A stretch of DNA of 64,000 bases, taken from Streptomyces sp. CG1. GTDB lineage: Bacteria > Actinomycetota > Actinomycetes > Streptomycetales > Streptomycetaceae. Positions within the stretch are counted from its first letter, which is position 1. Every line of letters starts with the position of its first letter. Positions 52,472 through 62,214 of this stretch are shown piece after piece. The position numbers were made by a program, and so were the translations under genes. Under the pieces are notes generated by a model. It searched no databases. It was not told where the DNA came from and saw only the letters and a program-made list of their open reading frames with translations. Location of the stretch: positions 5,270,001 through 5,334,000 of the forward strand of contig NZ_CP163518.1 of NCBI RefSeq assembly GCF_041080625.1. The letters run 5' to 3'.

Positions 52472-54016
52472 TCAGAGCGAACGACCCTCGGCGGAAGGCG
52501 GGAGCGGCCTGCCCCAGTCCACCTGAGGCACGTCGATGTGGGCGGCGTGCCGCGGCGGATGGGCTGCCGCGCCGAGCACGAAGACATCCTCCGCACCGTC
52601 GAGCACCCCGCCCGAGGGGTCGTCGTCGCCCGACCGGCGTACCACGTCCCGCTCCGGCATGAGGATGTCCCGTACGACGACGGCGCACAGGTACAGCGTG
52701 CCCGCCAGGTGCAGCACGATGGCCCAGTGATAGCCCTGCGTCGGCAGACCCTTGTGGGCGTCTCCGCTGGTCGTGTAGGCGAGGTACATCCAGATGCCCA
52801 GGAAGTACGCGATCTCACCCGCCTGCCAGATCAGGAAGTCCCGCCACTTGGGCCGGGCGAGGACCGCGAGCGGCACCAGCCACAGGACGTACTGCGGGGA
52901 GTAGACCTTGTTGGTGAGGATGAAGGCCGCCACCACCAGGAAGGCCAGCTGGGCGAAGCGCGGCCGGCGCGGGGCGGTGAACGTAAGCGCGACGATGCCG
53001 AGGAAGCACAGGACCACCAGCACCATCGCGGCGGTGTTCACGAAGCCGGTGCTCGGCGGATTGCTGGAGTTCTGCGCCCAGATCAGCCAGAACGAGCCGA
53101 AGTCGACGCCGCGTTCCTGGCTGAACGTGTAGAACTTCGACCAGCCCGGAAAGGCGAAGAGCATCACCGGTGCGTTCACCACGAACCAGGAGATCGCGGT
53201 GCCGGCCACGGCCTGGGTGAACTCCCGCCACCTGCCGGCCCGCCAGCACAGCACGAACAACGGGCCGAGCAGAAACACGGGGTAGAGCTTGGCGGCCGTC
53301 GCGAGGCCCAGGAGCACGCCGAAGGCGACGGGACGGTTCCGGGACCACATCAGCATCGCGGCGGCCGTGAGCGCCACGGCCAGCAGGTCCCAGTTGACGG
53401 TCGCGGTGAGCACGAAGGAGGGTGCCAGGGCGACGAGGAGGCCGTCCCAGGGGCGCCGACGGTGGGTGCGGGCCACGCAGACGGCGATGACGGCCGCGCA
53501 CACCATCAGCAGTCCGGCATTGACGAACCAGTACCACTGCTCCTGGTGCTGGATGCCACCGCTGTGCGGGGTGAGCCAGGAGGCCACTTCCATGAACAAA
53601 CCGGTCAGCACCGGGTATTCGAGGTAGCCCATGCCGCCGGACATGTCGTCCGGGAGCTTGTCGAAGTACGGCACGAGATGGTCGGCGAATCCGCGGCCCT
53701 GGTAGAGGTGCGGGATGTCCGAGTAGCACGCGTGCGTGTACTGGCTGCTCGCGCCGAAGAACCAGGAGCTGTCGTAACAGGGCAGCTTCTGGACCATGCC
53801 GAGGGCGAACATGCCGATCGCCACGAGCGCGACGACCTGTACGGGGGTCCACCAGGAGGTCCCGAGCAGGGCGCGCCGCCCGAGCGGACCGCCGATCAGC
53901 TCACTGCCGGCCCGGGCGATCTCGTCCTCACTGGTCGGCCGCACCGGTTCCGCCGCGCCGGGCCGTACGGGCTCGGGCTCGTGCATGCTCGCGGGCGTCA
54001 TCTCTGCACTGGGCAT
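52472..54016 (-). CDS. GT87-like (DUF2029) membrane glycosyltransferase
   Basis: A 514-residue polytopic protein with about 10 membrane segments. An early acidic/aromatic stretch after the first helix (PCYDSSWFFGASSQYTHACY, SDIPHLYQGRGFADHLVPY, GYLEYPVLTGLF) fits the polyprenol-phosphate-dependent GT-C fold of the GT87 family, which in mycobacteria adds mannose to lipid-linked glycans. The substrate in Streptomyces is unknown. I chose ATG 54016 (an AGGA lies upstream); ATG 54025 is three codons earlier. Confidence 0.82.
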   Translation of the reverse strand: MPSAEMTPASMHEPEPVRPGAAEPVRPTSEDEIARAGSELIGGPLGRRALLGTSWWTPVQVVALVAIGMFALGMVQKLPCYDSSWFFGASSQYTHACYSDIPHLYQGRGFADHLVPYFDKLPDDMSGGMGYLEYPVLTGLFMEVASWLTPHSGGIQHQEQWYWFVNAGLLMVCAAVIAVCVARTHRRRPWDGLLVALAPSFVLTATVNWDLLAVALTAAAMLMWSRNRPVAFGVLLGLATAAKLYPVFLLGPLFVLCWRAGRWREFTQAVAGTAISWFVVNAPVMLFAFPGWSKFYTFSQERGVDFGSFWLIWAQNSSNPPSTGFVNTAAMVLVVLCFLGIVALTFTAPRRPRFAQLAFLVVAAFILTNKVYSPQYVLWLVPLAVLARPKWRDFLIWQAGEIAYFLGIWMYLAYTTSGDAHKGLPTQGYHWAIVLHLAGTLYLCAVVVRDILMPERDVVRRSGDDDPSGGVLDGAEDVFVLGAAAHPPRHAAHIDVPQVDWGRPLPPSAEGRSL

Positions 54017-54054
54017 GGGGCACATCCTGCCGTACCTGTCTAGGAGAACGCCGA

Positions 54055-54086
54055 GGGCCGCCGCACCTCGTGGGGTGCGGCGGCCC
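54055..54086 (-). terminator. Hairpin terminator after the PBP gene
   Basis: GGGCCGCCGCACC and GGTGCGGCGGCCC (54074-54086) form a 13-bp perfect stem with a 6-base loop, 60 bases beyond the PBP stop on the minus strand and immediately next to a parS site. Confidence 0.8.
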
Positions 54087-54087
54087 G

Positions 54088-54103
54088 TGTTTCACGTGAA
54101 ACA
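54088..54103. promoter_or_regulatory. parS: parS site
   Basis: A perfect TGTTTCACGTGAAACA between the PBP terminator hairpin and the PBP stop codon. Confidence 0.92.
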
Positions 54104-54146
54104 CCCGCGGCGGGCGAAATGGCCGCCAACCGGTCAGGACCGGCGG

Positions 54147-56807
54147 CTAGCCATTCTGACCTGCGAAGAGACCTCCATTGCCATTGCCACGGGTGCTGCC
54201 GTTGCCGGTCGTGTCCGTAGCGGTCGGCGTCGGAGTGGTACCTCCATCGGTGCCACCTGTGCCGTTGCCGCCATTGCCGTTGCCGTTACAGGGGTTGCCC
54301 CAGCTCCACTGGCAGGTGTCGCTCGCCGACGGGGACGGCGACGTGGACGGCGTGCTGGGCGACGGGCTCGGCGAGTTGCTCGCCGTCTGGCTCGGCGTGA
54401 CGCTGGGGGTCGGCGTCGGAGTCGGAGCACCGGCCTCGTCCTGGACCTTGCCGATCTCGGTGGCGCTCGGGAATCCGTTGTCGTTGGCGTTCTTCAGCGC
54501 GGCCTTCATGTACTCGGTCCACACCGAGGTCGGGATGTCACCGCCGTGGATCGACGCGACGCCGGCCGTGCCGTTCATGGACAGCAGCTGATGGTCCTTC
54601 GGGTTCTCGCGGAACATCGCCACCGAGGTGGACAGCTGCTGGGTGTACCCGACGAACCAGGCGGACTTGTTGCTGTCGGTGGTACCGGTCTTGCCCGCCG
54701 CCGTACGGCCCAGGGCCTTGGCGTTCTGACCCGTACCGTTCTGGATCACGTTCTGCAGGACGTTCGTGACGTTGTTCGCCACGTCGGACGGAATCGCCGA
54801 GGTGATCTTCGGCTTGGTGAAGCCCGGCAGATCCTGGCCGTCCTTCTTCACCGAGGTCACGGAGTACGGGTCCGTGTGCTGGCCGGACGCGGCAAAGGTG
54901 GAGTACGCGTCGGCCATTCGGATCGCGCTCGGGGTCGAGGTGCCGATGGAGAAGGACGGGTTGAGCGTGGAGAAGCTGTCCTTCAGGACGCCGGACGCCT
55001 GCGCGACATCCCGGACATGTGTCAGCCCCACATCCATGCCGAGCTGGACGAACGGCGTGTTGACGGACTGCTCCATCGCCTTGCGCAGCGTGATGTAGCC
55101 CCACTTGTAGTCGCTCTCGTTGCGCTGGTAGAAGACCGAGTTGTCCTTGGCCAGGACCGTGGAACCGTCCTGGTTGAGCACCTTGAGATGGTCGTTGCCG
55201 TTGTACTTGCTCAGCGGGGAGAGGCCCTCCGGGGAGGTCTTGTAGGTCCCGTACTGCATGGCAGCGGCGAGCACGAACGGCTTCCACGTCGAACCGACCG
55301 GGACACCGGAGGTGTCGGCGTTGTTCGTGAAGTGGCCGTTCTCGTAGCCGTCGCCGCCGTAGAGAGCCACGATCGCCCCGTCCTTGGGCTTCACCGACGC
55401 CGCGCCGAACTGGACGTACTTGTCCAGATCACGCTTCTTCGGATCGATGCGCTCCTTCTGGACCTTCTTCACGGCCGCAGCCAGCTCGTTGACCTTGTCC
55501 TTCTCAAAGGTCGTCTTGATCGCGTAGCCGCCCTGGTCGAACTGCGCCTCCGTGATGTCGGAGTGGGCGAGGACGTACTTCTTCGCCGTGTCCACCAGGT
55601 AGCTGATCTGGCCGGTCATGCCCCTGGTCGCCTTGCGGCCGTCGGGCATGGGGTACTTCGAGATGGCTTTCTGGTACTCGGCGTCGCTGAGGTGATGATC
55701 GTTGTGCATCTGCTCGAGAATCCACCTCGAGCGGTCCTGCGAGCGCTTCGTGTTGGCAGCCTGCGTCGCCGTAGGGTCGAGGTCCGCGTTGCCCTCCGGG
55801 TCGAAGTACGTGGGGCCCTTGAGCAGCGCCGCGAGAACCGAGCACTCACTCGGCGTGAGATCCACGGCGTTCTTGCCGTAGTACGTCTGCGCCGCCGCCT
55901 GAATACCGTAGGCACCGCGGCCGAAGTACGAGGTGTTCAGATAACCCTGCAGGATCTGCTTCTTGTCGAGCTTCGTCCCCACCTTGATGGAGATGAACAT
56001 CTCCTTGAACTTACGGGTGAGGGTCTGTTGCTGGCTCAGGTAAGTGTTCTTCACATACTGCTGGGTGATCGTTGAACCACCCTGGGTCTGGCCGCCCCGC
56101 GCCATGTTGACCACGGCGCGCAGAAGCCCCTGGGGGTCGACACCCGAGTCCTGGTAGAAGCTCTTGTTCTCGGCCGAGATCACGGCCCACTGCATGGCCT
56201 CGGGGATCTGGTCGATACTGACGTTCTGCCGGTTGACGCCCGTGCCCGTGGCCACCATCTGTGAGCCGTCGGCCCAGTAGTAGACGTTGTTCTGGGACTT
56301 GGCCGCGTCGTTCTCGTTGGGGATCGAGACCATCGCGTAGCTGACGCCGACCAGCGCCACCAGGCTACCGACGAAGCCGACGAACAGGCCGGAGACAAGC
56401 TTCCAGGAAGGCACCCAGCGGCGCCAGCCGTACCTTCCGGCTCGGGGATAGTCGATCAGACGCTTCTTGCCGGGCGCGGTGGACGCACGGCCCTTGCCGC
56501 GCCCGGGACCGGTCGGGCCGCCCGGGCCACCGCGCCGGCCGCTCGGGCCCGCGTTGTCGGCGCCTCTGCGGCGGCTGCCTCTCTGCGCCGCCCGGCGGGC
56601 CTCTGCCCGGCCGCCGTAGGGGCGCTCTTCACCTCCGGGACCGTTGGAGTCCGACCCATAGGAACTGGACCCATAGGAGTCGGATGGGGACCCGGTGGCG
56701 CCTCGCGGTGCCGCGCGGCTACCGGAGGACGAACCGGACTGGCCGCGTCGGGCCGCGGCACGTCCGCCTCCCTGCGGCTGCGGCGGTTTGCGACGGTGCT
56801 CGCTCAT
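54147..56807 (-). CDS. Bifunctional class A penicillin-binding protein
   Basis: An 886-residue enzyme that builds and crosslinks peptidoglycan. A basic, Ser/Gly/Arg-rich cytoplasmic region of about 130 residues precedes one membrane anchor. The glycosyltransferase domain (GT51) has SAENKSFYQDSGVDPQGLLRA and GGSTITQQYVKN. The transpeptidase has GSTWKPF (SxxK), SVN, and AAGKTGTT (KTG). The C-terminal 100 residues are a Pro/Thr/Ser then Gly/Asn-rich tail with one Cys pair (CQWSWGNPC). The ATG at 56807 has GAGGAG 11 bases upstream. Divergent from padR-ino1. Confidence 0.94.
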   Translation of the reverse strand: MSEHRRKPPQPQGGGRAAARRGQSGSSSGSRAAPRGATGSPSDSYGSSSYGSDSNGPGGEERPYGGRAEARRAAQRGSRRRGADNAGPSGRRGGPGGPTGPGRGKGRASTAPGKKRLIDYPRAGRYGWRRWVPSWKLVSGLFVGFVGSLVALVGVSYAMVSIPNENDAAKSQNNVYYWADGSQMVATGTGVNRQNVSIDQIPEAMQWAVISAENKSFYQDSGVDPQGLLRAVVNMARGGQTQGGSTITQQYVKNTYLSQQQTLTRKFKEMFISIKVGTKLDKKQILQGYLNTSYFGRGAYGIQAAAQTYYGKNAVDLTPSECSVLAALLKGPTYFDPEGNADLDPTATQAANTKRSQDRSRWILEQMHNDHHLSDAEYQKAISKYPMPDGRKATRGMTGQISYLVDTAKKYVLAHSDITEAQFDQGGYAIKTTFEKDKVNELAAAVKKVQKERIDPKKRDLDKYVQFGAASVKPKDGAIVALYGGDGYENGHFTNNADTSGVPVGSTWKPFVLAAAMQYGTYKTSPEGLSPLSKYNGNDHLKVLNQDGSTVLAKDNSVFYQRNESDYKWGYITLRKAMEQSVNTPFVQLGMDVGLTHVRDVAQASGVLKDSFSTLNPSFSIGTSTPSAIRMADAYSTFAASGQHTDPYSVTSVKKDGQDLPGFTKPKITSAIPSDVANNVTNVLQNVIQNGTGQNAKALGRTAAGKTGTTDSNKSAWFVGYTQQLSTSVAMFRENPKDHQLLSMNGTAGVASIHGGDIPTSVWTEYMKAALKNANDNGFPSATEIGKVQDEAGAPTPTPTPSVTPSQTASNSPSPSPSTPSTSPSPSASDTCQWSWGNPCNGNGNGGNGTGGTDGGTTPTPTATDTTGNGSTRGNGNGGLFAGQNG

Positions 56808-57202
56808 CGAACGATTACTCCTCGGGCAGGCGCACCCGTGCGCGCCTGGAACGGCGGCTGATTTCCGGTCCCCCCGAAGTACGGATGTGGTCGGTTCTGC
56901 ATTCACCCGTACTGCACCGGGGACGACGACGCCCCCGAGGCGTCACTTGGTTCCCGGTGGTCTGCATGCCGCACAGACTACGCACCGCCAAAACCCCCGA
57001 GCCCTGAAGTTCACCCCAAATCAGGCAACTTGCATCGTATGAATCGGTGATGTGACCCCGTTCACCACCGTCCCTCTTGTCGCCTGCGGGACGCCGTTCT
57101 ATCGTCATGATGTATCGAGTCGATACATCAGCGCGAGATAAAGACGCTGAGAGGCACTGCGAGACCCGCGGAAACGATCAGCGGGACCGAGAGGAGGCGA
57201 CG
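56808..57202. promoter_or_regulatory. PBP-PadR divergent region with a PadR-type operator
   Basis: A 395-base gap. At 57108-57130 there is a perfect inverted repeat of 11-bp arms (TGATGTATCGA) around one central base, which holds the ATGT-N8-ACAT spacing typical of PadR operators. It lies 72-95 bases before the padR start, fitting self-control. The rest shows no coding sequence; the start of the PBP transcript should lie around 56850-57000. Confidence 0.75.
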
Positions 57203-57877
57203 ATGAGCCGGCGTTCCGGCATCCTTGAGTTCGCCGTCCTCGGCCTGCTCCGCGAGTCCCCGATGCACGGCTATGAGCTGCGCAAACGGCTCAACACGTC
57301 CCTGGGTGTGTTCCGGGCGTTCAGCTACGGAACCCTCTATCCCTGCCTCAAGACGCTGGTCGCCAACGGCTGGTTGATCGAGGAGCCGGGCAGCACTCAC
57401 GAGGACGCCGCTCCCCTCGCCGGACGCCGAGCGAAGATCGTGTACCGATTGACGGCAGAAGGTAAGGAGCACTTCGAGCAGCTTCTCTCGCAGACGGGCC
57501 CCGACGCGTACGAGGACGAACACTTCGCCGCACGCTTCGCCTTCTTCGGGCAGACGTCGCGCGATGTACGCATGCGCGTCCTGGAAGGCCGACGCAGCCG
57601 CCTGGAGGAGCGCCTGGAGAAGATGCGCGCCTCCCTGGCACGCACGCGGGAGCGCCTCGACGACTACACACTCGAGCTCCAGCGCCACGGGATGGAGTCC
57701 GTGGAGCGCGAAGTGCGCTGGCTGAACGAGCTCATCGAGAGCGAGCGGGCCGGGCGGGACCTGAGGGGTTCCGCTTCCGGGGGGTCCGCTCAGGACACCA
57801 CCACAGGATCGACGGGCGGCCTGCCCCGTACCGGAGGCACCTCCGGCACGGATACGCCCGACGACACCGCCACGTGA
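57203..57877 (+). CDS. PadR-family transcriptional regulator
   Basis: A 224-residue PadR with the winged helix [46 protein letters not shown] and [16 protein letters not shown], then a Vir-like C-terminal helical domain ([41 protein letters not shown]). A Ser/Gly/Thr-rich tail of about 45 residues ends the protein. ATG 57203 has GAGGAGG at six bases. The next gene, ino1, begins 44 bases later and is probably in the same operon and under the same operator. Confidence 0.9.
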   Translation: MSRRSGILEFAVLGLLRESPMHGYELRKRLNTSLGVFRAFSYGTLYPCLKTLVANGWLIEEPGSTHEDAAPLAGRRAKIVYRLTAEGKEHFEQLLSQTGPDAYEDEHFAARFAFFGQTSRDVRMRVLEGRRSRLEERLEKMRASLARTRERLDDYTLELQRHGMESVEREVRWLNELIESERAGRDLRGSASGGSAQDTTTGSTGGLPRTGGTSGTDTPDDTAT

Positions 57878-57921
57878 GTCCCACTTCAGGGCCTCACTCG
57901 TACACACAGGGAGCAACCGGA

Positions 57922-59004
57922 ATGGGTTCGGTTCGCGTAGCCGTCGTCGGCGTGGGCAACTGCGCGGCGTCGCTGGTGCAGGGAGTCGAGTACTACAAGG
58001 ACGCCGACCCGGCGTCCAAGGTCCCCGGCCTCATGCATGTGCAGTTCGGTGACTACCACGTGCGCGACATCGAGTTCGTCGCCGCGTTCGACGTCGACGC
58101 CAAGAAGGTCGGCCTCGACCTCGCGGACGCGATCGGCGCCTCCGAGAACAACACCATCAAGATCTGCGACGTGCCCAGCACCGGTGTCACCGTCCAGCGC
58201 GGCCACACCCTCGACGGGCTCGGCAAGTACTACCGCGCCACCATCGAGGAGTCCGACGCCGAGCCGGTCGACGTCGTCCAGATCCTGAAGGACAAGCAGG
58301 TCGACGTTCTCGTCTGCTACCTGCCGGTCGGCTCCGAGGACGCGGCGAAGTTCTACGCCCAGTGCGCCATCGACGCCAAGGTCGGCTTCGTCAACGCCCT
58401 CCCGGTCTTCATCGCCGGCACCAAGGAGTGGGCGGACAAGTTCACCGAGGCCGGTGTGCCGATCGTCGGTGACGACATCAAGTCCCAGGTCGGCGCCACC
58501 ATCACGCACCGTGTGATGGCGAAGCTGTTCGAGGACCGCGGTGTCATCCTCGACCGCACGATGCAGCTGAACGTCGGCGGCAACATGGACTTCAAGAACA
58601 TGCTCGAGCGCGAGCGCCTGGAGTCCAAGAAGATCTCCAAGACGCAGGCCGTCACCTCCCAGATCCCCGACCGGGACCTCGGCGAGAAGAACGTCCACAT
58701 CGGCCCGTCCGACTACGTGGCTTGGCTGGACGACCGCAAGTGGGCCTACGTCCGCCTCGAGGGCCGCGCCTTCGGTGACGTCCCGCTGAACCTGGAGTAC
58801 AAGCTCGAGGTCTGGGACTCCCCGAACTCCGCGGGTGTCATCATCGACGCCCTGCGCGCCGCGAAGATCGCGAAGGACCGCGGCATCGGCGGCCCGATCC
58901 TGTCTGCGTCGTCCTACTTCATGAAGTCCCCGCCGGTCCAGTACTTCGACGACGAGGCCCGCGAGAACGTCGAGAAGTTCATCCGCGGTGAAGTCGAGCG
59001 CTAG
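57922..59004 (+). CDS. ino1: Myo-inositol-1-phosphate synthase
   Basis: A 360-residue synthase that turns glucose 6-phosphate into inositol 1-phosphate with NAD, feeding phosphatidylinositol and mycothiol synthesis in actinobacteria. Visible are [20 protein letters not shown] (NAD site), [29 protein letters not shown], and [28 protein letters not shown] 57922 has GGGAG about nine bases upstream. The coding end runs into a 23-bp tandem duplication. Confidence 0.95.
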   Translation: MGSVRVAVVGVGNCAASLVQGVEYYKDADPASKVPGLMHVQFGDYHVRDIEFVAAFDVDAKKVGLDLADAIGASENNTIKICDVPSTGVTVQRGHTLDGLGKYYRATIEESDAEPVDVVQILKDKQVDVLVCYLPVGSEDAAKFYAQCAIDAKVGFVNALPVFIAGTKEWADKFTEAGVPIVGDDIKSQVGATITHRVMAKLFEDRGVILDRTMQLNVGGNMDFKNMLERERLESKKISKTQAVTSQIPDRDLGEKNVHIGPSDYVAWLDDRKWAYVRLEGRAFGDVPLNLEYKLEVWDSPNSAGVIIDALRAAKIAKDRGIGGPILSASSYFMKSPPVQYFDDEARENVEKFIRGEVER

Positions 59005-59043
59005 CTCGACACGGCACGGCGCGCTAGCTCGACACGGCACGGC
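58998..59043. repeat. 23-bp tandem duplication at the ino1 stop codon
   Basis: The unit GCGCTAGCTCGACACGGCACGGC is present twice in direct contact (58998-59020 and 59021-59043), and GCGCT follows again. The first copy includes the last codon and the TAG stop of ino1. It looks like a recent slippage duplication. Confidence 0.85.
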
Positions 59044-59082
59044 GCGCTGAGGCGCCGAAGAGAACGCTCCTGCCAGGGCTGT

Positions 59083-59116
59083 GAGGGTCCCCGGGTTTCC
59101 TGACCCGGGGACCCTC
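59083..59116 (+). terminator. Hairpin terminator after ino1
   Basis: GAGGGTCCCCGGGT and ACCCGGGGACCCTC (59103-59116) form a perfect 14-bp stem with a 6-base loop, about 80 bases after the ino1 stop and 22 bases before the MFS start. Confidence 0.88.
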
Positions 59117-59138
59117 GGCATATGTGAGGCTTTGCTTC

Positions 59139-60449
59139 ATGTCCGTCGTCCGTGACCTGCGCGTCCTGCTGTGTCTGCGGGACTTCCGACGTCTGCTGTC
59201 CGTGCGCCTCCTCTCGCAGGGCGCCGACGGTGTCTATCAGGTCGCGCTCGCCGCGTACGTCGTCTTCTCCCCGGAGAAACAGACCTCGGCCGCGGCGATC
59301 GCCTCGGCGATGGCGGTCCTGCTGCTCCCCTACTCACTGGTCGGGCCGTTCGCGGGCGTCCTACTGGACCGCTGGCGGCGCCGTCAGGTCCTCGTGTACG
59401 GCAACCTGCTGCGCGCGCTCCTCGCGGCGGCCACCGCCGTACTGATGGTCAGCTCGGTGCCGGACTGGCTGTTCTACGTGTCCGCGCTGTGTGTCACGGC
59501 CGTCAACCGCTTCGTCCTCGCCGGACTGTCGGCGGCCCTGCCGCGCGTGGTCGACACCCAGCGCCTGGTGCTCGCCAACTCTCTGTCCCCGACGGCCGGA
59601 ACACTCGCCGCGACCGCCGGCGGCGGCCTCGCCTTCCTCGTCCGGATCGTGGCGTCGGGCTCCGATGCCGCGGTGATCCTGCTCGGCGCCTTCCTCTATC
59701 TCTGTGCCGCCCTGACCTCACTGAGCATGGGGCGCACCCTGCTCGGCCCCGACCGGGCGCCGGCACAGCCCCACCTGCGGACCGCTCTCGTCGACACCGC
59801 ACGCGATCTGCTCGCGGCCGTCCGGCATCTGGCCGAGCCCCGGCGCCGGGAGGCGGCCTGGGCGCTGGCCTCTATGACGCTGATGCGCTTCTGCTACGGA
59901 GCGCTCCTCGTTCTGCTGCTCATGTTGTGCCGGTACACCCTCGCCGCCACCCCCGACGACGGACTCCGGCTGCTCGGACTCGCGCTGGCGGTGTCCGGCG
60001 CGGGTTTCTTCGCGGCAGCGGTGGTGACTCCATGGGCGGTGGGACGGCTCGGCCCCGGCCGATGGATCGTGGTCTGCTCCGGTGCGGCCACGGTTCTGGA
60101 ACCCGCACTGGGCCTGCCATTCGCCATCGGCCCCCTGATGGTCGCGGCCTTCGTCCTGGGGCTGATCACCCAGGGAGCGAAGATCGCCACGGACACGATC
60201 GTCCAGTCCTCGGTCGAGGACAGCTTCCGGGGCCGGATCTTCTCCGTGTACGACGTCCTCTTCAACGTCGCCTTCGTCGGCGCCGCCGGAGTGGCGGCCG
60301 TGATGCTCCCGCCGGACGGCCGCTCGGCGGTGCTGGTGGTACTTGTCGCCGTGATCTATGGCGGGGTCGCTGTGGGCATGGCCCGCTTCGAAGCGCGCGG
60401 AGACAGCAAAGGGGGCGATGTTTCACGTGAAACATCGCCCCCTCGCTAG
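59139..60449 (+). CDS. MFS transporter, function unknown
   Basis: A 436-residue protein with 12 predicted membrane segments (RLLSQGADGVYQVALAAYVVF, LLLPYSLVGPFAGVLLDRWRRRQ motif A, and LITQGAKIATDTIVQSSVEDSFRGRIFSVYDVLFN). The set resembles the enterobactin exporter/macrolide-efflux branch of MFS. The substrate is unknown. The last 12 residues (GGDVSRETSPPR) are read from a parS palindrome, so they may not matter for transport. ATG 59139 has GAGG 10 bases upstream. Confidence 0.85.
   Translation: MSVVRDLRVLLCLRDFRRLLSVRLLSQGADGVYQVALAAYVVFSPEKQTSAAAIASAMAVLLLPYSLVGPFAGVLLDRWRRRQVLVYGNLLRALLAAATAVLMVSSVPDWLFYVSALCVTAVNRFVLAGLSAALPRVVDTQRLVLANSLSPTAGTLAATAGGGLAFLVRIVASGSDAAVILLGAFLYLCAALTSLSMGRTLLGPDRAPAQPHLRTALVDTARDLLAAVRHLAEPRRREAAWALASMTLMRFCYGALLVLLLMLCRYTLAATPDDGLRLLGLALAVSGAGFFAAAVVTPWAVGRLGPGRWIVVCSGAATVLEPALGLPFAIGPLMVAAFVLGLITQGAKIATDTIVQSSVEDSFRGRIFSVYDVLFNVAFVGAAGVAAVMLPPDGRSAVLVVLVAVIYGGVAVGMARFEARGDSKGGDVSRETSPPR
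60419..60434. promoter_or_regulatory. parS: parS site in a 34-bp palindrome, inside the MFS gene end
   Basis: A perfect TGTTTCACGTGAAACA. The symmetry extends to 60410-60443 (34 bp). It overlaps the last codons of the MFS gene and lies before the convergent nucleotidyltransferase gene, so it could also act as a terminator. Confidence 0.92.
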
Positions 60450-60461
60450 ACCCTCGGGACA

Positions 60462-60477
60462 TGTTTCACGTGAAACA
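60462..60477. promoter_or_regulatory. parS: parS site
   Basis: A perfect TGTTTCACGTGAAACA 43 bp (centre to centre) from the previous site, in the gap between the convergent MFS and nucleotidyltransferase genes. Close pairs also occur at 16.4 kb. Confidence 0.92.
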
Positions 60478-60493
60478 CGACCCGCGCTTGGCC

Positions 60494-61936
60494 TCAGCTC
60501 TGCTCGGCCCACCACTCCTTGAGAGCCGTCACTGCAGCGTCGTGCTCCATCGGACCGTTCTCCAGACGCAGCTCCAGCATGTGCTTGTACGCCTTGCCGA
60601 CGACAGGGCCGGGGCCAACCCCCAGGATCTCCATGATCTGGTTGCCGTCGAGGTCCGGGCGGATCGCGTCCAGCTCCTCCTTTTCCTGGAGCTGGGCGAT
60701 GCGCTCCTCCAGGCCGTCGTAGGCCCGGGAGAGCGCGGCCGCCTTCCGCTTGTTGCGGGTGGTGCAGTCCGAGCGGGTCAGCTTGTGCAGCCGGTCCAGC
60801 AGCGGGCCCCCGTCACGGACGTAGCGGCGCACCGCCGAATCCGTCCACTCCCCGGTGCCATAGCCATGGAAGCGCAGATGAAGTTCGACCAGCCGTGAGA
60901 CGTCCTTCACCAGCTCGTTGGAGTACTTCAAGGCGGTCATGCGCTTCTTGGTCATCTTGGCGCCGACCACCTCATGATGGTGGAACGAGACCCGGCCGTC
61001 CTTCTCGAAGCGGCGCGTGCGCGGTTTGCCGATGTCGTGCAGCAGCGCGGCCAGCCGGAGCGTGAGGTCGGGCCCGTCCTCCTCCAGCGCGATCGCCTGC
61101 TCCAGGACGATCAGCGTGTGCTCGTAGACGTCCTTGTGCCGGTGGTGCTCGTCACTCTCCAGCTGCAGCGCCGGCAGCTCGGGCAGCACATGGGCGGCGA
61201 GCCCGGTGTCGACGAGCAGGGCCAGTCCCTTGCGCGGGTGTGCAGAGAGGACCAGCTTGTTCAGCTCGTCACGGACCCGCTCGGCCGAGACGATCTCGAT
61301 ACGCCCCGCCATCTCCGTCATCGCGGTGACGACCTCAGGGGCGACCTCGAAGTCCAGCTGGGCGGCGAACCGGGCGGCCCGCATCATCCGCAGCGGATCG
61401 TCCGAGAACGATTCCTCGGGCGTACCCGGCGTCCGCAGCACCCGCGCCGCGAGATCCTCCAGGCCTCCGTACGGGTCGATGAACTCCTTCTCCGGCAGCG
61501 CCACGGCCATCGCGTTGACCGTGAAGTCCCGACGGACCAGATCCTCCTCGATCGAGTCGCCGTAGGACACCTCGGGCTTGCGTGAGGTGCGGTCGTAGGC
61601 CTCCGACCGGTAGGTGGTGACCTCGATCTGGTAGCCCTCCTTCTGCGCGCCGACCGTGCCGAAAGCGATGCCGACCTCCCAGACGGCGTCTGCCCAGGGC
61701 CTGACGATTTTCAGTACGTCCTCGGGCCGGGCATCGGTCGTGAAGTCCAGGTCGTTGCCGAGCCGGCCGAGCAGCGCGTCGCGCACCGATCCGCCGACCA
61801 GAGCGAGGGAGAACCCGGCCTCCTGGAATCGGCGGGCGAGATCGTCGGCGACCGGGGCCACCCGCAGCAGCTCGGCGACCGCGCGCTGCTGCGCCTGGCT
61901 CAGGGCAGAGGGAGTGTCTTCGTTGGGGTTCGGCAC
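60494..61936 (-). CDS. CCA-adding-type tRNA nucleotidyltransferase with HD domain
   Basis: A 480-residue polymerase beta-type enzyme of class II. The head domain has SLALVGGSVRDALLGRLGNDLDFTTDARPEDVL (catalytic DXD), DLVRRDFTVNAMAV and DPLRMMRAARFAAQLDF; a C-terminal HD domain follows with LLHDIGKPRTRRF and FHHHEVVGAKM. Actinobacterial members add CCA to tRNA 3' ends or act as poly(A) polymerase-like enzymes; the S. coelicolor homologue has been argued to be a tRNA nucleotidyltransferase. GTG 61936 follows TACCCT by eight bases, suggesting a leaderless message. Confidence 0.9.
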   Translation of the reverse strand: MPNPNEDTPSALSQAQQRAVAELLRVAPVADDLARRFQEAGFSLALVGGSVRDALLGRLGNDLDFTTDARPEDVLKIVRPWADAVWEVGIAFGTVGAQKEGYQIEVTTYRSEAYDRTSRKPEVSYGDSIEEDLVRRDFTVNAMAVALPEKEFIDPYGGLEDLAARVLRTPGTPEESFSDDPLRMMRAARFAAQLDFEVAPEVVTAMTEMAGRIEIVSAERVRDELNKLVLSAHPRKGLALLVDTGLAAHVLPELPALQLESDEHHRHKDVYEHTLIVLEQAIALEEDGPDLTLRLAALLHDIGKPRTRRFEKDGRVSFHHHEVVGAKMTKKRMTALKYSNELVKDVSRLVELHLRFHGYGTGEWTDSAVRRYVRDGGPLLDRLHKLTRSDCTTRNKRKAAALSRAYDGLEERIAQLQEKEELDAIRPDLDGNQIMEILGVGPGPVVGKAYKHMLELRLENGPMEHDAAVTALKEWWAEQS

Positions 61937-62214
61937 AACAGAACAGGGTACGTGGCCCGGCGACCAGGGGCGCCCTCCATTTCCTCCGGCGACCTGCCCC
62001 GGAGAGGGCGCGAGCAGGTCCCCGCATACCCGCCGCAAGCACTGCCCACGCGGCGTACGGAAGCTCTCCGCTCGATACTGGATATAGCGGACGGGTTGCC
62101 GCTGTTCCTCGATCTTGTCCAGGAGACCGCGGCACTTCCCCTCAGCGCGCATCGTTACCATGCGTGGACGCACATTCCGACGACCACTGACGACGACGAG
62201 GGACGGGCGAGCGC

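Noticed and set aside
52448..54043. A 531-codon frame on the + strand opposite the GT87-like gene
   Set aside because: It is hydrophilic, His/Arg-rich shadow translation, while the - strand frame is a well-formed membrane enzyme.
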